Part shown: piece by piece, positions 12,373-23,877 of the stretch
Layout: every line of letters starts with the position of its first letter
How positions within the stretch are numbered: position 1 is the first letter of the stretch
Source: [Mycobacterium] manitobense
Lineage (GTDB): Bacteria; Actinomycetota; Actinomycetes; Mycobacteriales; Mycobacteriaceae
Assembly (NCBI RefSeq): GCF_025821665.1
Contig: NZ_JACKSJ010000145.1
Location: 1-64,000 of the forward strand
DNA: 64,000 bases
Reading direction: 5' to 3'
Notes under the pieces: generated by a model
The model's input: the letters and a program-made list of their open reading frames with translations, nothing else
Database searches by the model: none
Told to the model about the DNA's origin: nothing
Program-made: the position numbers and the translations under genes

Positions 12373-13394
12373 GCCCGCGGATCGTCGCGCTCGGCGGTGG
12401 GCACGGCCTGTATGCGACGCTGTCCGCGGCACGCCGCCTCAGCCATCACGTCACCGCGGTGGTCACGGTCGCCGACGACGGCGGATCGTCGGGGCGGCTG
12501 CGCAGCGAACTGGACGTGGTTCCGCCAGGCGATCTGCGGATGGCGTTGGCGGCGTTGGCATCCGACACACCGCAGGGACGGCTGTGGGCGACGATCATCC
12601 AGCACCGGTTCGGCGGCAGTGGCGCGCTGGCCGGCCATCCGATCGGCAACCTGATGCTGGCCGGGCTGAGCGAGGTGCTCGCCGATCCGGTCGCCGCGCT
12701 CGACGAGCTGGGCCGGGTGCTCGGACTGAAGGGCCGGGTGCTGCCGATGTGCCCGATCGCACTGCAGATCGAGGCCGACGTCGCGGGCCTGGAGTCCGAT
12801 CCGCGGATGAGCCGGGTGATCCGCGGTCAGGTGGCGATCGCGACGACGGTCGGCAAGGTGCGCCGGGTCCGGTTGCTGCCGGGTGACCCGCCGGCGACCC
12901 GGCAGGCGGTGGACGCGATCATGAGCGCCGATCTGGTGGTGCTGGGCCCGGGCTCGTGGTTCACCAGCGTCATCCCGCATGTGCTGGTGCCGGAACTGGC
13001 GGCTGCGCTGCGCGCCACCTCCGCCAGGCGGGCGCTGGTGCTCAACCTCGCGGCCGAGCCGGGGGAGACCGCCGGCTTCTCGGTGGAGCGGCACATCCAC
13101 GTGCTCGCCCAGCACGCGCCGGACTTCACCGCGCACGACATCATCGTCGACGCCACCCGGGTGCCGAGCGACCGCGAGCGTGAGCAACTGAGCCGCACCG
13201 CCACCATCCTCGAGGCCCGCGTGGAGTTTGCTGACGTGTGTAGACCTGGTACACCTTTACATGACCCGGCGAAACTGGCCGCGGCACTGGAGGGTGTCCG
13301 CTTGCGAGGGGTGGCCCCGGCCCCCGATGTGCAGATGCCGACGGTGCCCACACCGACCGTGAACAGACCGAGAGGTGACGACCCGTGGCGATGA
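12369..13394 (+). CDS. cuvA: CuvA/YvcK, UDP-sugar-binding cell-growth regulator
   Basis: 341 residues of the YvcK/CofD-like family. Markers are the N-terminal [16 protein letters not shown]ossmann loop, [21 protein letters not shown] and [19 protein letters not shown]. In mycobacteria the protein supports cell shape, carbon-source use and peptidoglycan synthesis, and YvcK proteins bind UDP-GlcNAc-type sugars. The gene sits between rapZ and whiA, the standard Gram-positive trio. The ATG overlaps the rapZ stop; the 3' end overlaps whiA by ten bases. Confidence 0.93.
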   Translation: MSPRIVALGGGHGLYATLSAARRLSHHVTAVVTVADDGGSSGRLRSELDVVPPGDLRMALAALASDTPQGRLWATIIQHRFGGSGALAGHPIGNLMLAGLSEVLADPVAALDELGRVLGLKGRVLPMCPIALQIEADVAGLESDPRMSRVIRGQVAIATTVGKVRRVRLLPGDPPATRQAVDAIMSADLVVLGPGSWFTSVIPHVLVPELAAALRATSARRALVLNLAAEPGETAGFSVERHIHVLAQHAPDFTAHDIIVDATRVPSDREREQLSRTATILEARVEFADVCRPGTPLHDPAKLAAALEGVRLRGVAPAPDVQMPTVPTPTVNRPRGDDPWR

Positions 13395-14368
13395 CAGCCG
13401 AGGTCAAGGACGAGCTGAGCCGGTTGGTGGTCAACTCGGTGAGCGCTCGCCGCGCCGAGGTGGCCGCCCTGCTGCGCTTCGCCGGTGGGCTGCACATCGT
13501 GTCGGGGCGGGTGGTCGTCGAGGCCGAGGTCGACCTGGGCATCATCGCCCGCCGTCTCCGCAAGGACATCCACGACCTGTACGGCTACAACGCGGTGGTG
13601 CACGTGCTGTCGGCCAGCGGGATCCGCAAGGGCACCCGGTACGTGGTGCGGGTGGCCAAGGACGGCGAGGCTCTGGCCAGACAGACAGGCCTGCTGGACC
13701 TCCGTGGCCGCCCGGTGCGCGGACTTCCGGCCCAGGTGGTCGGCGGCAGCGTCGGCGACGCCGAAGCCGCTTGGCGCGGTGCGTTTCTCGCGCACGGATC
13801 GCTGACCGAGCCGGGTCGCTCCTCGGCGCTCGAGGTGAGCTGCCCGGGTCCCGAGGCGGCGCTGGCGCTGGTCGGTGCGGCCCGCCGGCTGGGGGTGAGC
13901 GCGAAGGCGCGCGAGGTTCGGGGCAGCGACCGGGTGGTGGTGCGCGACGGCGAGGCCATCGGTGCGCTGCTGACCCGGATGGGCGCTCAGGACACCCGGT
14001 TGACGTGGGAGGAGCGCCGGATGCGGCGCGAGGTCCGCGCTACCGCGAACCGGCTGGCCAACTTCGACGACGCGAACCTGCGGCGCTCGGCACGCGCGGC
14101 GGTCGCGGCGGCCGCCCGGGTGGAGCGGGCGTTGCACATCTTGGGTGACACCGTGCCGGACCACCTGTCGGCGGCAGGCCGGTTGCGGGTGGAGCACCGG
14201 CAGGCCTCGCTCGAGGAACTCGGCCGGTTGGCCGACCCGCCCATGACGAAAGACGCTGTGGCAGGCCGGATCCGACGCTTGCTTTCGATGGCCGACCGGA
14301 AGGCCAAGCAGGACGGCATTCCCGACACCGAGTCCGCGGTGACGCCCGACCTGCTCGAGGACGCTTAG
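13385..14368 (+). CDS. whiA: WhiA, sporulation/division-type transcription regulator
   Basis: 327 residues. The N-terminal half is the degenerate LAGLIDADG-like domain ([26 protein letters not shown]... with separate [17 protein letters not shown]), and the C-terminal helix-turn-helix carries [20 protein letters not shown]. WhiA binds DNA; in streptomycetes it co-activates division genes with WhiB. Mycobacterial targets are less clear. The GTG at 13385 is favoured because GAGAGG lies 10 nt upstream; an ATG two codons later is the alternative. Last gene of the uvrC operon. Confidence 0.95.
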   Translation: MAMTAEVKDELSRLVVNSVSARRAEVAALLRFAGGLHIVSGRVVVEAEVDLGIIARRLRKDIHDLYGYNAVVHVLSASGIRKGTRYVVRVAKDGEALARQTGLLDLRGRPVRGLPAQVVGGSVGDAEAAWRGAFLAHGSLTEPGRSSALEVSCPGPEAALALVGAARRLGVSAKAREVRGSDRVVVRDGEAIGALLTRMGAQDTRLTWEERRMRREVRATANRLANFDDANLRRSARAAVAAAARVERALHILGDTVPDHLSAAGRLRVEHRQASLEELGRLADPPMTKDAVAGRIRRLLSMADRKAKQDGIPDTESAVTPDLLEDA

Positions 14369-14382
14369 CCCACGCCCTTGCC

Positions 14383-14445
14383 GCCGAGCGCACGGATTCG
14401 GCGCGCGGGTCTTTGCTGGCTACCGCCGTCGCCGAGTGCACGGAT
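14383..14445 (+). repeat. Two near-identical 15-bp direct repeats in the whiA 3' gap
   Basis: GCCGAGCGCACGGAT at 14383-14397 and GCCGAGTGCACGGAT at 14431-14445 differ at one base, with starts 48 bp apart. The 152-bp gap otherwise shows only the promoter of the next gene. Confidence 0.5.
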
Positions 14446-14508
14446 GTTGCACGGGAACGCCGAGTGGCGACGCTAACAACCGTGCGCTCGCGGATGGTGC
14501 GACTTCGT

Positions 14509-14514
14509 TACCGT
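14509..14514 (+). promoter_or_regulatory. -10 element of leaderless promoter for the solute-binding-like gene
   Basis: TACCGT, 6 nt before ATG 14521, with no Shine-Dalgarno in between. Confidence 0.5.
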
Positions 14515-14520
14515 GGCGGC

Positions 14521-16345
<1,825 letters not shown>

Positions 16346-16350
16346 TCGCG

Positions 16351-17571
16351 ATGGCCGTCAGAACGCTCGACGATCTGCTGAACGACGGCGTCGAGGGTCG
16401 GGGCGTCCTGGTGCGCTCCGACCTCAACGTCCCGCTGGACGACGACGGCAACATCACCGACCCGGGCCGCATCACCGCGTCGGTGTCCACGCTCAAGGCG
16501 CTGTCCGACGCGGGAGCCAAGGTCGTCGTCACCGCCCACCTCGGCCGGCCCAAGGACGGCCCGGATCCGAAGTACTCGCTGGCGCCGGTGGCCAAGGCGC
16601 TCAGCGATCAGCTGGGCAGGCATGTCCAGCTGGCCGGCGACGTGGTCGGCTCGGACGCGCTCGCACGGTCCGAGGGACTCACCGACGGCGATGTGCTGCT
16701 GCTGGAGAACATCCGCTTCGACGCGCGGGAGACCAGCAAGAACGACGCTGAGCGGGCGAAGCTCGCCAAGGCGCTGGTCGAACTCGTCGGTGACGACGGC
16801 GCCTTCGTGTCCGACGGCTTCGGTGTGGTGCACCGCAAGCAGGCCTCGGTGTACGACGTCGCCACGCTGCTTCCGCACTATGCGGGCAACCTGGTGGCCA
16901 CCGAGGTCAAGGTGCTCGAGCAGCTCACCAGTTCCACCGACCGGCCCTACGCCGTGGTGCTGGGCGGGTCGAAGGTGTCGGACAAGCTCGCGGTGATCGA
17001 GTCGCTGGCCACCAAGGCCGACAGCCTGGTGATCGGTGGCGGCATGTGCTTCACGTTCCTCGCCTCCCAGGGCGTCTCGGTGGGCGATTCGCTGCTCGAG
17101 GAGAGCATGATCGACACCTGCCGCAAGCTGCTCGACACCTACGGCGACGTCATCCACCTGCCGGTCGACATCGTGGTGGCGGAGAAGTTCGCCGCCGACT
17201 CGCCGGCGGAAACCGTTGCCGCCGACAAGATCCCGGACGGCAAGATGGGCCTGGACATCGGCCCCGAGTCGGTGAAGCGGTTCACCGCCCTGCTGTCGAA
17301 CGCCAGGACCATCTTCTGGAACGGGCCGATGGGCGTCTTCGAGTTCCCGGCGTTCTCGGCGGGCACCAAGGGCGTCGCCGAGGCGATCATCGGGGCCACC
17401 GGCAAGGGCGCGTTCAGCGTCGTCGGCGGCGGCGACAGCGCGGCGGCCGTGCGCCAGCTCGGTCTCGCCGAGGACGGGTTCTCCCATATCTCCACCGGCG
17501 GCGGCGCGTCACTGGAGTATCTGGAGGGCAAGACGCTGCCGGGCATCGAGGTTCTGGAGGGTGATCAGTGA
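16351..17571 (+). CDS. pgk: Phosphoglycerate kinase
   Basis: 406 residues. [20 protein letters not shown] (substrate loop), TAHLGRPK, the [12 protein letters not shown] hinge part and the C-terminal nucleotide loop [13 protein letters not shown] are present. It transfers the phosphate of 1,3-bisphosphoglycerate to ADP. The ATG at 16351 gives the canonical N-terminus. The stop overlaps the tpi GTG by four bases, so translation is coupled. Confidence 0.98.
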   Translation: MAVRTLDDLLNDGVEGRGVLVRSDLNVPLDDDGNITDPGRITASVSTLKALSDAGAKVVVTAHLGRPKDGPDPKYSLAPVAKALSDQLGRHVQLAGDVVGSDALARSEGLTDGDVLLLENIRFDARETSKNDAERAKLAKALVELVGDDGAFVSDGFGVVHRKQASVYDVATLLPHYAGNLVATEVKVLEQLTSSTDRPYAVVLGGSKVSDKLAVIESLATKADSLVIGGGMCFTFLASQGVSVGDSLLEESMIDTCRKLLDTYGDVIHLPVDIVVAEKFAADSPAETVAADKIPDGKMGLDIGPESVKRFTALLSNARTIFWNGPMGVFEFPAFSAGTKGVAEAIIGATGKGAFSVVGGGDSAAAVRQLGLAEDGFSHISTGGGASLEYLEGKTLPGIEVLEGDQ

Positions 17572-18353
17572 GCCGTAAGCCGCTCATCGCGGGCAACTGG
17601 AAGATGAACCTCAACCACTTCGAGGCCATCGCGCTGGTGCAGAAGATCGCATTCTCGTTGCCCGACAAGTACTTCGACAAGGTCGACGTCACCGTCATCC
17701 CGCCGTTCACCGACCTGCGCAGTGTGCAGACCCTGGTCGACGGCGACAAGCTGCGGCTCACCTACGGTGCGCAGGACGTCTCCCAGCACGACTCCGGGGC
17801 CTACACCGGTGAGATCAGCGGCGCCTTCCTGGCCAAGCTGGGCTGCAGCTTCGCGGTGGTGGGGCACTCCGAGCGGCGCACCTACCATAACGAGGACGAC
17901 GCGCTGGTCGCGGCGAAGGCGTCGGCCGCGTTCCGGCACGGCATCACCCCGATCATCTGCATCGGCGAGCATCTGGACGTCCGCGAGGCGGGCAACCACG
18001 TCACGCACAACGTCGAACAGCTGCGCGGTTCGCTGGCCGGGCTGACGTCGGAGCAGATCGGCCAGGCGGTCATCGCCTACGAACCGGTGTGGGCGATCGG
18101 CACCGGCAGGGTCGCCAGCGCGGCCGACGCGCAGGAGGTCTGCAAGGCCATCCGTGACGAGCTGGGCAGTCTGGCGTCTCCGCAGGTGGCCGCGGGCGTC
18201 CGCGTGCTGTACGGCGGCTCGGTGAACGCCAAGAACGTCGGTGAGATCGTCGGACAGGCCGACGTGGACGGCGCCCTGGTCGGCGGGGCGTCGCTGGACG
18301 GCGAGCAGTTCGCCACGCTGTCGGCGATCGCCGCGGGCGGCCCGCTGCCCTGA
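17568..18353 (+). CDS. tpiA: Triosephosphate isomerase
   Basis: 261 residues with all catalytic elements: Lys in GNWKMNLN near residue 12, the electrophilic His in VGHSERR near 100, and the base Glu in [11 protein letters not shown] near 170, with the flexible loop after it and YGGSVNAKN near the phosphate. It interconverts dihydroxyacetone phosphate and glyceraldehyde-3-phosphate. The GTG overlaps the pgk stop (GTGA). Confidence 0.98.
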   Translation: MSRKPLIAGNWKMNLNHFEAIALVQKIAFSLPDKYFDKVDVTVIPPFTDLRSVQTLVDGDKLRLTYGAQDVSQHDSGAYTGEISGAFLAKLGCSFAVVGHSERRTYHNEDDALVAAKASAAFRHGITPIICIGEHLDVREAGNHVTHNVEQLRGSLAGLTSEQIGQAVIAYEPVWAIGTGRVASAADAQEVCKAIRDELGSLASPQVAAGVRVLYGGSVNAKNVGEIVGQADVDGALVGGASLDGEQFATLSAIAAGGPLP

Positions 18354-18385
18354 CGGGCAATTCGCGACTGACCGGCGGCGACCTG

Positions 18386-18391
18386 TAGTCT
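18386..18391 (+). promoter_or_regulatory. -10 element of leaderless secG promoter
   Basis: TAGTCT, 7 nt before the secG ATG and 32 bp after the tpi stop, so secG may be transcribed separately from the glycolytic operon. Confidence 0.55.
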
Positions 18392-18398
18392 GGCCGCC

Positions 18399-18632
18399 AT
18401 GGAAATGGCCCTGCAGATCATCCTGATCGTGACCAGCCTGCTGGTCGTGCTCCTGGTGCTGCTGCATCGCGCCAAGGGCGGCGGTCTGTCCACCCTGTTC
18501 GGTGGCGGCGTGCAGTCCAGCCTGTCCGGCTCCACCGTCGTCGAGAAGAACCTCGACCGCCTGACGCTGTTCGTCGTCGGCATCTGGCTCGTGTCGATCA
18601 TCGGCGTCGGCCTGCAGATCAAGTACGCCTAG
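18399..18632 (+). CDS. secG: SecG, preprotein translocase subunit
   Basis: 77 residues with the SecG layout: membrane helix near residues 4-23, a cytoplasmic loop RAKGGGLSTLFGGGVQSSLS that is the family signature, then a second helix near 53-74. It is an accessory subunit of the SecYEG channel. Start at 18399 is set by the leaderless -10 and matches the family; ATG 18405 would be two codons shorter. The position after tpi is conserved in mycobacteria. Confidence 0.95.
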   Translation: MEMALQIILIVTSLLVVLLVLLHRAKGGGLSTLFGGGVQSSLSGSTVVEKNLDRLTLFVVGIWLVSIIGVGLQIKYA

Positions 18633-18647
18633 CCAGTCGAGGGTGAC

Positions 18648-18665
18648 GCCGGTCGCGTGACCGGC
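18648..18665 (+). terminator. Possible intrinsic terminator hairpin after secG
   Basis: GCCGGTC-GCGT-GACCGGC is a perfect 7-bp stem with a 4-nt loop, 15 bases after the secG stop. No U-tract follows. Its position argues against an upstream GTG start for ppc at 18657, which would lie inside the loop. Confidence 0.45.
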
Positions 18666-18695
18666 TCTCACGATGCGGCGCCGGTGCCGGCGACC

Positions 18696-18701
18696 GATAC
18701 T
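18696..18701 (+). promoter_or_regulatory. -10 element of leaderless ppc promoter
   Basis: GATACT, one mismatch from TATACT, 6 nt before the ATG at 18708. Confidence 0.5.
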
Positions 18702-18707
18702 GGACCG

Positions 18708-21524
18708 ATGAGTGAGTCCGACACCGCGCTCGCCCCGATCGGGTCCGTGCGGCGCACCCAGGGCGGCCGCGAGGCCACCGAACCGATGCGCGAGGACATC
18801 CGGCTGCTCGGCACGCTGCTGGGCGACACGGTGCGCGAGCAGAACGGCGAGGACGTCTTCGACCTCGTCGAGCGCGCCCGGGTCGGATCGTTCCGGGTCC
18901 GCCGCTCCGAGATCGACCGCGCGGAGCTGGCCGATCTGTTCGACGGCATCGACGTGCGCCGGGCGATCCCCGTCATCCGCGCCTTCACCCACTTCGCGCT
19001 GCTCGCCAACGTCGCCGAGGACATCCACCGCGAGCGCAGGCGGGCGGTCCACGTCGCGGCCGGTAAACCGCCACAGAACAGCAGCCTGGCCGCCACCTAC
19101 CTCAAACTCGATGCGGCCGAACTGGACTCCGCCACCGTCGCCGACGCGCTGAGCGGAGCCCTCGTCGCCCCGGTGATCACCGCGCATCCGACGGAGACCC
19201 GGCGCCGGACAGTGTTCGACACCCAGCACCGGATCACGGAGCTGATGCGGCTGCGCCTGCACGGCCACAGCGTCACCGACACCGGCCGGGACATCGAACA
19301 CGAACTGCGCCGCCACATCCTCACGCTGTGGCAGACCGCGCTCATCCGGCTGTCGCGGCTGAAGATCCAGGACGAGATCGAGACCGGGCTGCGGTATTAC
19401 GCGTCGGCGTTCTTCGACGTCATCCCGCAGGTCAACGCCGAGGTGCGGAGCGCGCTGCAGGCGCGCTGGCCGGACGCGCAACTGCTCACCGAACCGATCC
19501 TGCGGCCGGGTTCGTGGATCGGCGGTGACCGCGACGGCAATCCGAACGTCACCGCCGAGGTGGTCCGCCTGGCGACGTCGAGCGCCGCCTACACAGCATT
19601 GGCGCACTACTTCACCGAACTCACCGCGCTCGAGCAGGAGCTGTCCATGTCCGCCCGGCTGGTCGGCATCAGCGACGAGCTCGCCGCGCTGGCCGACTCC
19701 TGTCACGAGGCGGCCCGCGCCGACGAACCGTACCGTCGTGCGCTGCGCGTCGTGCACGGCCGGCTGACCGCCACCGCGGCCGACATCCTGGACCGCCAGC
19801 CCGAACACGAACTCGACCTCGGCCTGCAGCGGTACGGCACGCCCGCCGAGCTGTCGGCCGACCTGGATGTCGTCGACGCCTCGCTGCGGTCCAACGGCTC
19901 GGCGGTGCTCGCCGACGACCGGCTGGCCCGGCTACGGGAAGCGGTGCGGGTCTTCGGTTTCCACCTGTCCGGCCTGGACATGCGGCAGAACTCCGACGTG
20001 CACGAGGAAGTGGTCGCCGAGCTGCTGGCATGGGCCGGGGTACACCAGGACTACGCACGGCTGTCCGAACCGGAGCGCGTCGAGCTGCTGGCGGCCGAGC
20101 TGGCCACCCGCAGGCCGCTGACCCGCGACGGGGCCGACCTCTCGGAGCTGGCGCGCAAGGAGCTCGACATCGTCGCGGCCGCCGCTCGCGCGGTGCACGT
20201 GTACGGCCCGCAGGCAGTGCCGAACTACATCATCTCGATGTGCCAGTCGGTGTCGGACATGCTGGAGGCCGCGCTGCTGCTCAAAGAGGTGGGCCTGCTC
20301 AGCGTGGTCGGCGGAGACGAGGGGGCGCAGGTGTACGCGCCCGTCGGCATCGTGCCGCTGTTCGAGACCATCGACGACCTGCAGCGGGGCGCCTCGATCC
20401 TGGAGGCGGCCCTGGAACTGCCGCTGTACCGCGCGGTGGTGACCGCGCGCGACGACCACCAGGAGGTCATGCTCGGCTATTCCGACTCCAACAAGGACGG
20501 CGGGTACCTGGCGGCGAACTGGGCGCTGTACCGCGCCGAGCTCGACCTGGTGGAGTCGGCGCGCAAGACCGGAATCCGGTTGCGGCTGTTCCACGGTCGC
20601 GGCGGCACCGTCGGCCGCGGCGGCGGCCCGAGCTACGACGCGATCCTGGCGCAGCCGCCGGGGGCGGTGAACGGGTCCCTGCGCATCACCGAACAGGGCG
20701 AGGTGATTGCGGCGAAGTACGCCGAACCCCGCATCGCGCACCGCAATCTGGAGACCCTGGTCGCCGCGACGCTCGAGTCGACGCTGCTCGACGTCGAGGG
20801 GCTCGGCGACGCCGCCGAACCCGCCTACGAGGTGCTCGATGACCTGGCCGCCCGCGCGCAACGGGCCTACTCCGAACTCGTGCACGAGACGCCGGGTTTC
20901 GTCGACTACTTCAAGGCGTCCACCCCGGTCAGCGAGATCGGGGCGCTCAACATCGGCAGCAGGCCCGCTTCCCGCAAGCCCACCACGTCGATCTCCGACT
21001 TGCGCGCGATCCCCTGGGTGCTGGCGTGGAGCCAGTCCCGCGTGATGCTGCCGGGCTGGTACGGCACCGGATCGGCCTTCGAGCAATTCATCACCGAGGA
21101 CCCCGAGCACGAGGAGGACCGCCTCGGTGTGCTGCAGGACCTCTACCGGCGGTGGCCGTTCTTCGCCACAGTGCTGTCGAACATGGCGCAGGTGCTGGCC
21201 AAGGCCGATCTCGGTCTGGCAGCCCGTTATTCGGAGCTCGTCGAGGACTCCGAGCTACGGGCGCGGGTGTTCGACAAGATCGTCGCCGAGCACGACCGCA
21301 CCATCCGGATGCTCGGGCTGATCACTGGACACGACGACCTGCTCGCGGACAACCCGGCGCTGGCCCGTTCGGTGTTCAACCGGTTCCCCTACCTGGAACC
21401 GCTGAACCACCTGCAGGTGGAACTGTTGCGGCGGTACCGGTCCGGAGACGACGACGAACTCGTGCAGCGCGGCATCCTGCTGACGATGAGCGGGCTGGCC
21501 ACCGCGCTGCGCAACAGCGGTTGA
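18708..21524 (+). CDS. ppc: Phosphoenolpyruvate carboxylase
   Basis: 938 residues. The catalytic His is in [12 protein letters not shown] near residue 160, [15 protein letters not shown] lies near 267 and the glycine-rich active loop [15 protein letters not shown] near 632; the C-terminal RNSG ends the protein as in other PEPCs, where the last Gly is essential. It makes oxaloacetate from PEP and bicarbonate, refilling the TCA cycle. ATG 18708 is preferred over GTG 18657 because of the leaderless -10 and the N-terminal match. It lies directly after the triose-phosphate genes. The 3' end is only 7 bp from a convergent gene. Confidence 0.96.
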   Translation: MSESDTALAPIGSVRRTQGGREATEPMREDIRLLGTLLGDTVREQNGEDVFDLVERARVGSFRVRRSEIDRAELADLFDGIDVRRAIPVIRAFTHFALLANVAEDIHRERRRAVHVAAGKPPQNSSLAATYLKLDAAELDSATVADALSGALVAPVITAHPTETRRRTVFDTQHRITELMRLRLHGHSVTDTGRDIEHELRRHILTLWQTALIRLSRLKIQDEIETGLRYYASAFFDVIPQVNAEVRSALQARWPDAQLLTEPILRPGSWIGGDRDGNPNVTAEVVRLATSSAAYTALAHYFTELTALEQELSMSARLVGISDELAALADSCHEAARADEPYRRALRVVHGRLTATAADILDRQPEHELDLGLQRYGTPAELSADLDVVDASLRSNGSAVLADDRLARLREAVRVFGFHLSGLDMRQNSDVHEEVVAELLAWAGVHQDYARLSEPERVELLAAELATRRPLTRDGADLSELARKELDIVAAAARAVHVYGPQAVPNYIISMCQSVSDMLEAALLLKEVGLLSVVGGDEGAQVYAPVGIVPLFETIDDLQRGASILEAALELPLYRAVVTARDDHQEVMLGYSDSNKDGGYLAANWALYRAELDLVESARKTGIRLRLFHGRGGTVGRGGGPSYDAILAQPPGAVNGSLRITEQGEVIAAKYAEPRIAHRNLETLVAATLESTLLDVEGLGDAAEPAYEVLDDLAARAQRAYSELVHETPGFVDYFKASTPVSEIGALNIGSRPASRKPTTSISDLRAIPWVLAWSQSRVMLPGWYGTGSAFEQFITEDPEHEEDRLGVLQDLYRRWPFFATVLSNMAQVLAKADLGLAARYSELVEDSELRARVFDKIVAEHDRTIRMLGLITGHDDLLADNPALARSVFNRFPYLEPLNHLQVELLRRYRSGDDDELVQRGILLTMSGLATALRNSG

Positions 21525-21531
21525 CGCAGGC

Positions 21532-21915
21532 TCAGAGCCCGATCGTCCGGCGCATCGCGTTCACTCCGCCGCGGACCGCGTTCTCCGTCGCGGCGAGCGG
21601 GCCGAGGACCGCCTCGCCGAGTCCCACGATGCGTTCGACCCGGTCGACGATGCCCTCCAACCGGTCGACGACCGCGATCAGGCGCGGCGCCAACTCGTTG
21701 ATGCGGTTGATCGTCTCGTTGAAGCGTTCCAGGGTCTCGTCGAGATTGCCCGTGGACCTGTTCAGGTCGATCAGCGTGTCGCTGAGACCGTCCAGGATGG
21801 TGTCCACCTGGTCGACGGTGACGTCGGCGTTGAGGGCGGCCTGGGCGAGCTTGCGGATCCGCTCGGTGCCTTTGCGTGCCGGAACTTTACCGCTCTTGTC
21901 CACCATGACGGTCAT
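21532..21915 (-). CDS. Small coiled-coil protein (Rv1444c-type), function unknown
   Basis: 127 residues with no known catalytic domain. A basic N-terminus (KVPARKGTERIRKLAQ) is followed by long amphipathic heptad-like stretches such as LDETLERFNETINRINELA and VDRLEGIVDRVERIVG, suggesting a coiled coil. Similar genes lie next to pgl in other mycobacteria. ATG 21915 follows a G-rich stretch; ATG 21906 is the alternative. The ORF remains open further upstream without coding character. Convergent with ppc, 7 bp between stops. Confidence 0.7.
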   Translation of the reverse strand: MTVMVDKSGKVPARKGTERIRKLAQAALNADVTVDQVDTILDGLSDTLIDLNRSTGNLDETLERFNETINRINELAPRLIAVVDRLEGIVDRVERIVGLGEAVLGPLAATENAVRGGVNAMRRTIGL

Positions 21916-22061
21916 TATGACCCCCGCGGGGAACCGGGGCGGCGAACCCGGCGTCTGACATGCATGCAACGCAGTCCGTGCGAGAACCTACCGAGATCGC
22001 CGAGAGGCCCCGACGGCGCCGGGCACAGTGCGGATTATCTGTCCGGTTATGCCGACGCGCA

Positions 22062-22075
22062 GGCCGACACCGGCC
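22062..22075 (-). terminator. Possible terminator hairpin after pgl
   Basis: On the minus strand GGCCG-GTGT-CGGCC is a perfect 5-bp stem starting 7 nt after the pgl stop. Short and without a U-tract, so weak. Confidence 0.3.
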
Positions 22076-22082
22076 GCGACGA

Positions 22083-22814
22083 CTAGAGCTTGCTCGCCGC
22101 GTCCTCGTCGAGCAGCCACACGGTGGCGTCACGCCCCACAGCGCCCGCAGCGGGGACGTCGTCCGGGTCTGCGCCGTTGACCGCGGCGGCGACGGCGTCC
22201 GCCTTGTCCGCGCCCGACACCACCAGCCACACCTCGCGCGACCGGGTGACCGCGGGAAGCGTCAGCGTGATGCGCGTGGGCGGAGGTTTGGGGGAGTCCG
22301 TCACCCCGACCACCAGGCGGCTGGTCTCCCGCACGGCCGCGGTGTGCGGGAAGAGCGAGTTGATGTGGCCCTCCGGGCCCATCCCGAGCAGGTGTACGTC
22401 GAAAGCCGGTGTGGGCTCGCCGGATTCGGCGTTGGCAGCCAGCACCTGTTCGTAGGCCAGCGCCGCGGCGTCGAGGTCGTCGCCGTACTCACCGTCCAGC
22501 GCGGCCATCGCGTGCACGTTGGCGGCCGGGATGTCGATGTGGTTGAGCAGCGCCTCGCGGGTCTGCTTGTCGTTGCGATCGTCGTCGTCGGAGGCGACGT
22601 ATCGTTCGTCACCCCAGTAGAGATGTACCCTCGCCCAGTCGATGTCGTGCTCGCCGAGCCTCTTGAGCATCGCGATGCCGGTGCCGCCGCCGGTCAGCAC
22701 GACCGACGCGACACCGCGCGCCGAGATCGCGGTGGTGATGGCCTCTGCAAGCCGGTCGCCGGCCGCGGCGACGAGCTCGTCCTTGTCCGAGTACCGCTCG
22801 ACGATGGAACTCAT
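22083..22814 (-). CDS. pgl: 6-phosphogluconolactonase
   Basis: 243 residues of the DevB/Pgl family: [16 protein letters not shown] near 38, [11 protein letters not shown] near 63 and the catalytic region [16 protein letters not shown] near 143, where the conserved His follows the Glu-Gly. It hydrolyses 6-phosphogluconolactone in the oxidative pentose-phosphate pathway, directly after Zwf. The ATG overlaps the opcA stop by four bases. Confidence 0.96.
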   Translation of the reverse strand: MSSIVERYSDKDELVAAAGDRLAEAITTAISARGVASVVLTGGGTGIAMLKRLGEHDIDWARVHLYWGDERYVASDDDDRNDKQTREALLNHIDIPAANVHAMAALDGEYGDDLDAAALAYEQVLAANAESGEPTPAFDVHLLGMGPEGHINSLFPHTAAVRETSRLVVGVTDSPKPPPTRITLTLPAVTRSREVWLVVSGADKADAVAAAVNGADPDDVPAAGAVGRDATVWLLDEDAASKL

Positions 22815-23722
22815 ACGTATTGCACCTTCTCGATACCCTGCAGCGCCTCGAAGTAGATCTCATCGGCATCGAGGCGACGCATGTCCTCGGCCAGACATTC
22901 ACGGGTCTCCCTGCGCGCCAACGGAACCAGTGCCTCCGGCTTGGCGGTGCGGGTGATCTTCGCGGTGACACCCTCCTGCGGGCGGCTCAGCGTGATGGTC
23001 TCGCTGTCGCGGACCAGTTCCACCTTGAGCTCGCCGACGGCACGCTGCACCGGACCGTCGATGCGGCTGGCCAGCCAGCCGGCCAGGACGTCGAGCGCGG
23101 GCTCGGTCTCCAGGCCGGAAACCAGCGCCGAGTTGATCTTCTCGTGCGGCGCCTGGTCCACCGCCGAGGTGAGCAGCGCACGCCAGTAGGTGATTCGGCT
23201 CCAGGCCAGGTCGGTGTCGCCCGGGGTGTAGCCCTTCAACCGGCCCTTGATCGAGGCCAGCGGGTCGGTGCCGTTGGTGGCGTCGGTGATCCGGCGCAGC
23301 GCCAGCTTGCCCAGCGGATCCTTGGCGGGAACCTCCGGTGCGACGTCCGGCCACCAGGTGACCACCGGGGTGTCGGGTAGCAGGAATGGCATCACCACGC
23401 TGCTGGCGTGATTGGCCAGCGGACCGGAGAGCTTCAGCACCACGACCTCGTTGGCGCCCGCGTCCCGCCCGACGCGAAGTTGCGCGTCCAGCCGTGCGTT
23501 CTCGGCCAGCCGGTCACCCGGTGCGACGACGATCACCCGGCAGGGGTGTTCGCGACTGGCCGCGTTGGCCGCCTCGATCGACTCCTCGAGCAGGGCATCC
23601 GTCGCCGGGGCGATGACCAGGGTGAGCACCCGGCCCAGCGTGATCGCACCGCCCTCTTCGCGCAGCGCGACGATCTTCTTGTTGATGACATCGGTGGTGC
23701 TGTCCGGCAGGTCGACGATCAT
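22811..23722 (-). CDS. opcA: OpcA, glucose-6-phosphate dehydrogenase assembly protein
   Basis: 303 residues of the OpcA family, with [14 protein letters not shown] near 132, the [12 protein letters not shown] segment and [32 protein letters not shown] near 180. In cyanobacteria OpcA activates or assembles G6PDH; the gene always accompanies zwf in actinobacteria. The ATG at 23722 is preceded by GAGGAGGAG. That ribosome site and start codon are part of a 76/77-bp unit repeated upstream, see the repeat entry, so two more ATG copies precede the gene. Confidence 0.94.
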   Translation of the reverse strand: MIVDLPDSTTDVINKKIVALREEGGAITLGRVLTLVIAPATDALLEESIEAANAASREHPCRVIVVAPGDRLAENARLDAQLRVGRDAGANEVVVLKLSGPLANHASSVVMPFLLPDTPVVTWWPDVAPEVPAKDPLGKLALRRITDATNGTDPLASIKGRLKGYTPGDTDLAWSRITYWRALLTSAVDQAPHEKINSALVSGLETEPALDVLAGWLASRIDGPVQRAVGELKVELVRDSETITLSRPQEGVTAKITRTAKPEALVPLARRETRECLAEDMRRLDADEIYFEALQGIEKVQYV

Positions 23723-23877
23723 GGCTCGGCTCCTCCTCGCTCCGCTCCTCGCTCGTGCCTCGCTGCGATGCTCACTCGTTGTCGCCTTCGGACGATCATG
23801 GCTCGGCTCCTCCTCGCTCCGCTCCTCGCTCGTGCCTCGCTGCGATGCTCACTCGTTGTCGCCTTCGACGATCATGG
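23715..23877 (-). repeat. 76/77-bp tandem duplication of the opcA ribosome-binding site and start codon
   Basis: Unit 1 is 23715-23791 (77 bp) and unit 2 is 23792-23867 (76 bp). They are identical except for one extra G, and a 10-bp partial third unit (ACGATCATGG) follows up to the zwf stop. Read on the minus strand each full unit ends in GAGGAGGAGCCGAGCCATG, so the Shine-Dalgarno and ATG of opcA occur twice, and a bare ATG a third time. From the middle ATG (23799) a 25-codon frame ends in a TGA overlapping the true opcA ATG; from the distal one (23875) an 8-codon frame ends inside the unit. This fills the 155-bp zwf-opcA gap. Confidence 0.9.

Noticed and set aside
18657..18707. Longer ppc start at GTG 18657
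   Set aside because: It lies in a hairpin loop, adds residues not expected in the family, and a leaderless -10 points to ATG 18708.
17565..19808. A 747-codon minus-strand frame opposite tpi, secG and ppc
   Set aside because: The translation is low-complexity Arg/Gln/Val/Asp without domains, and the plus strand encodes intact known enzymes.
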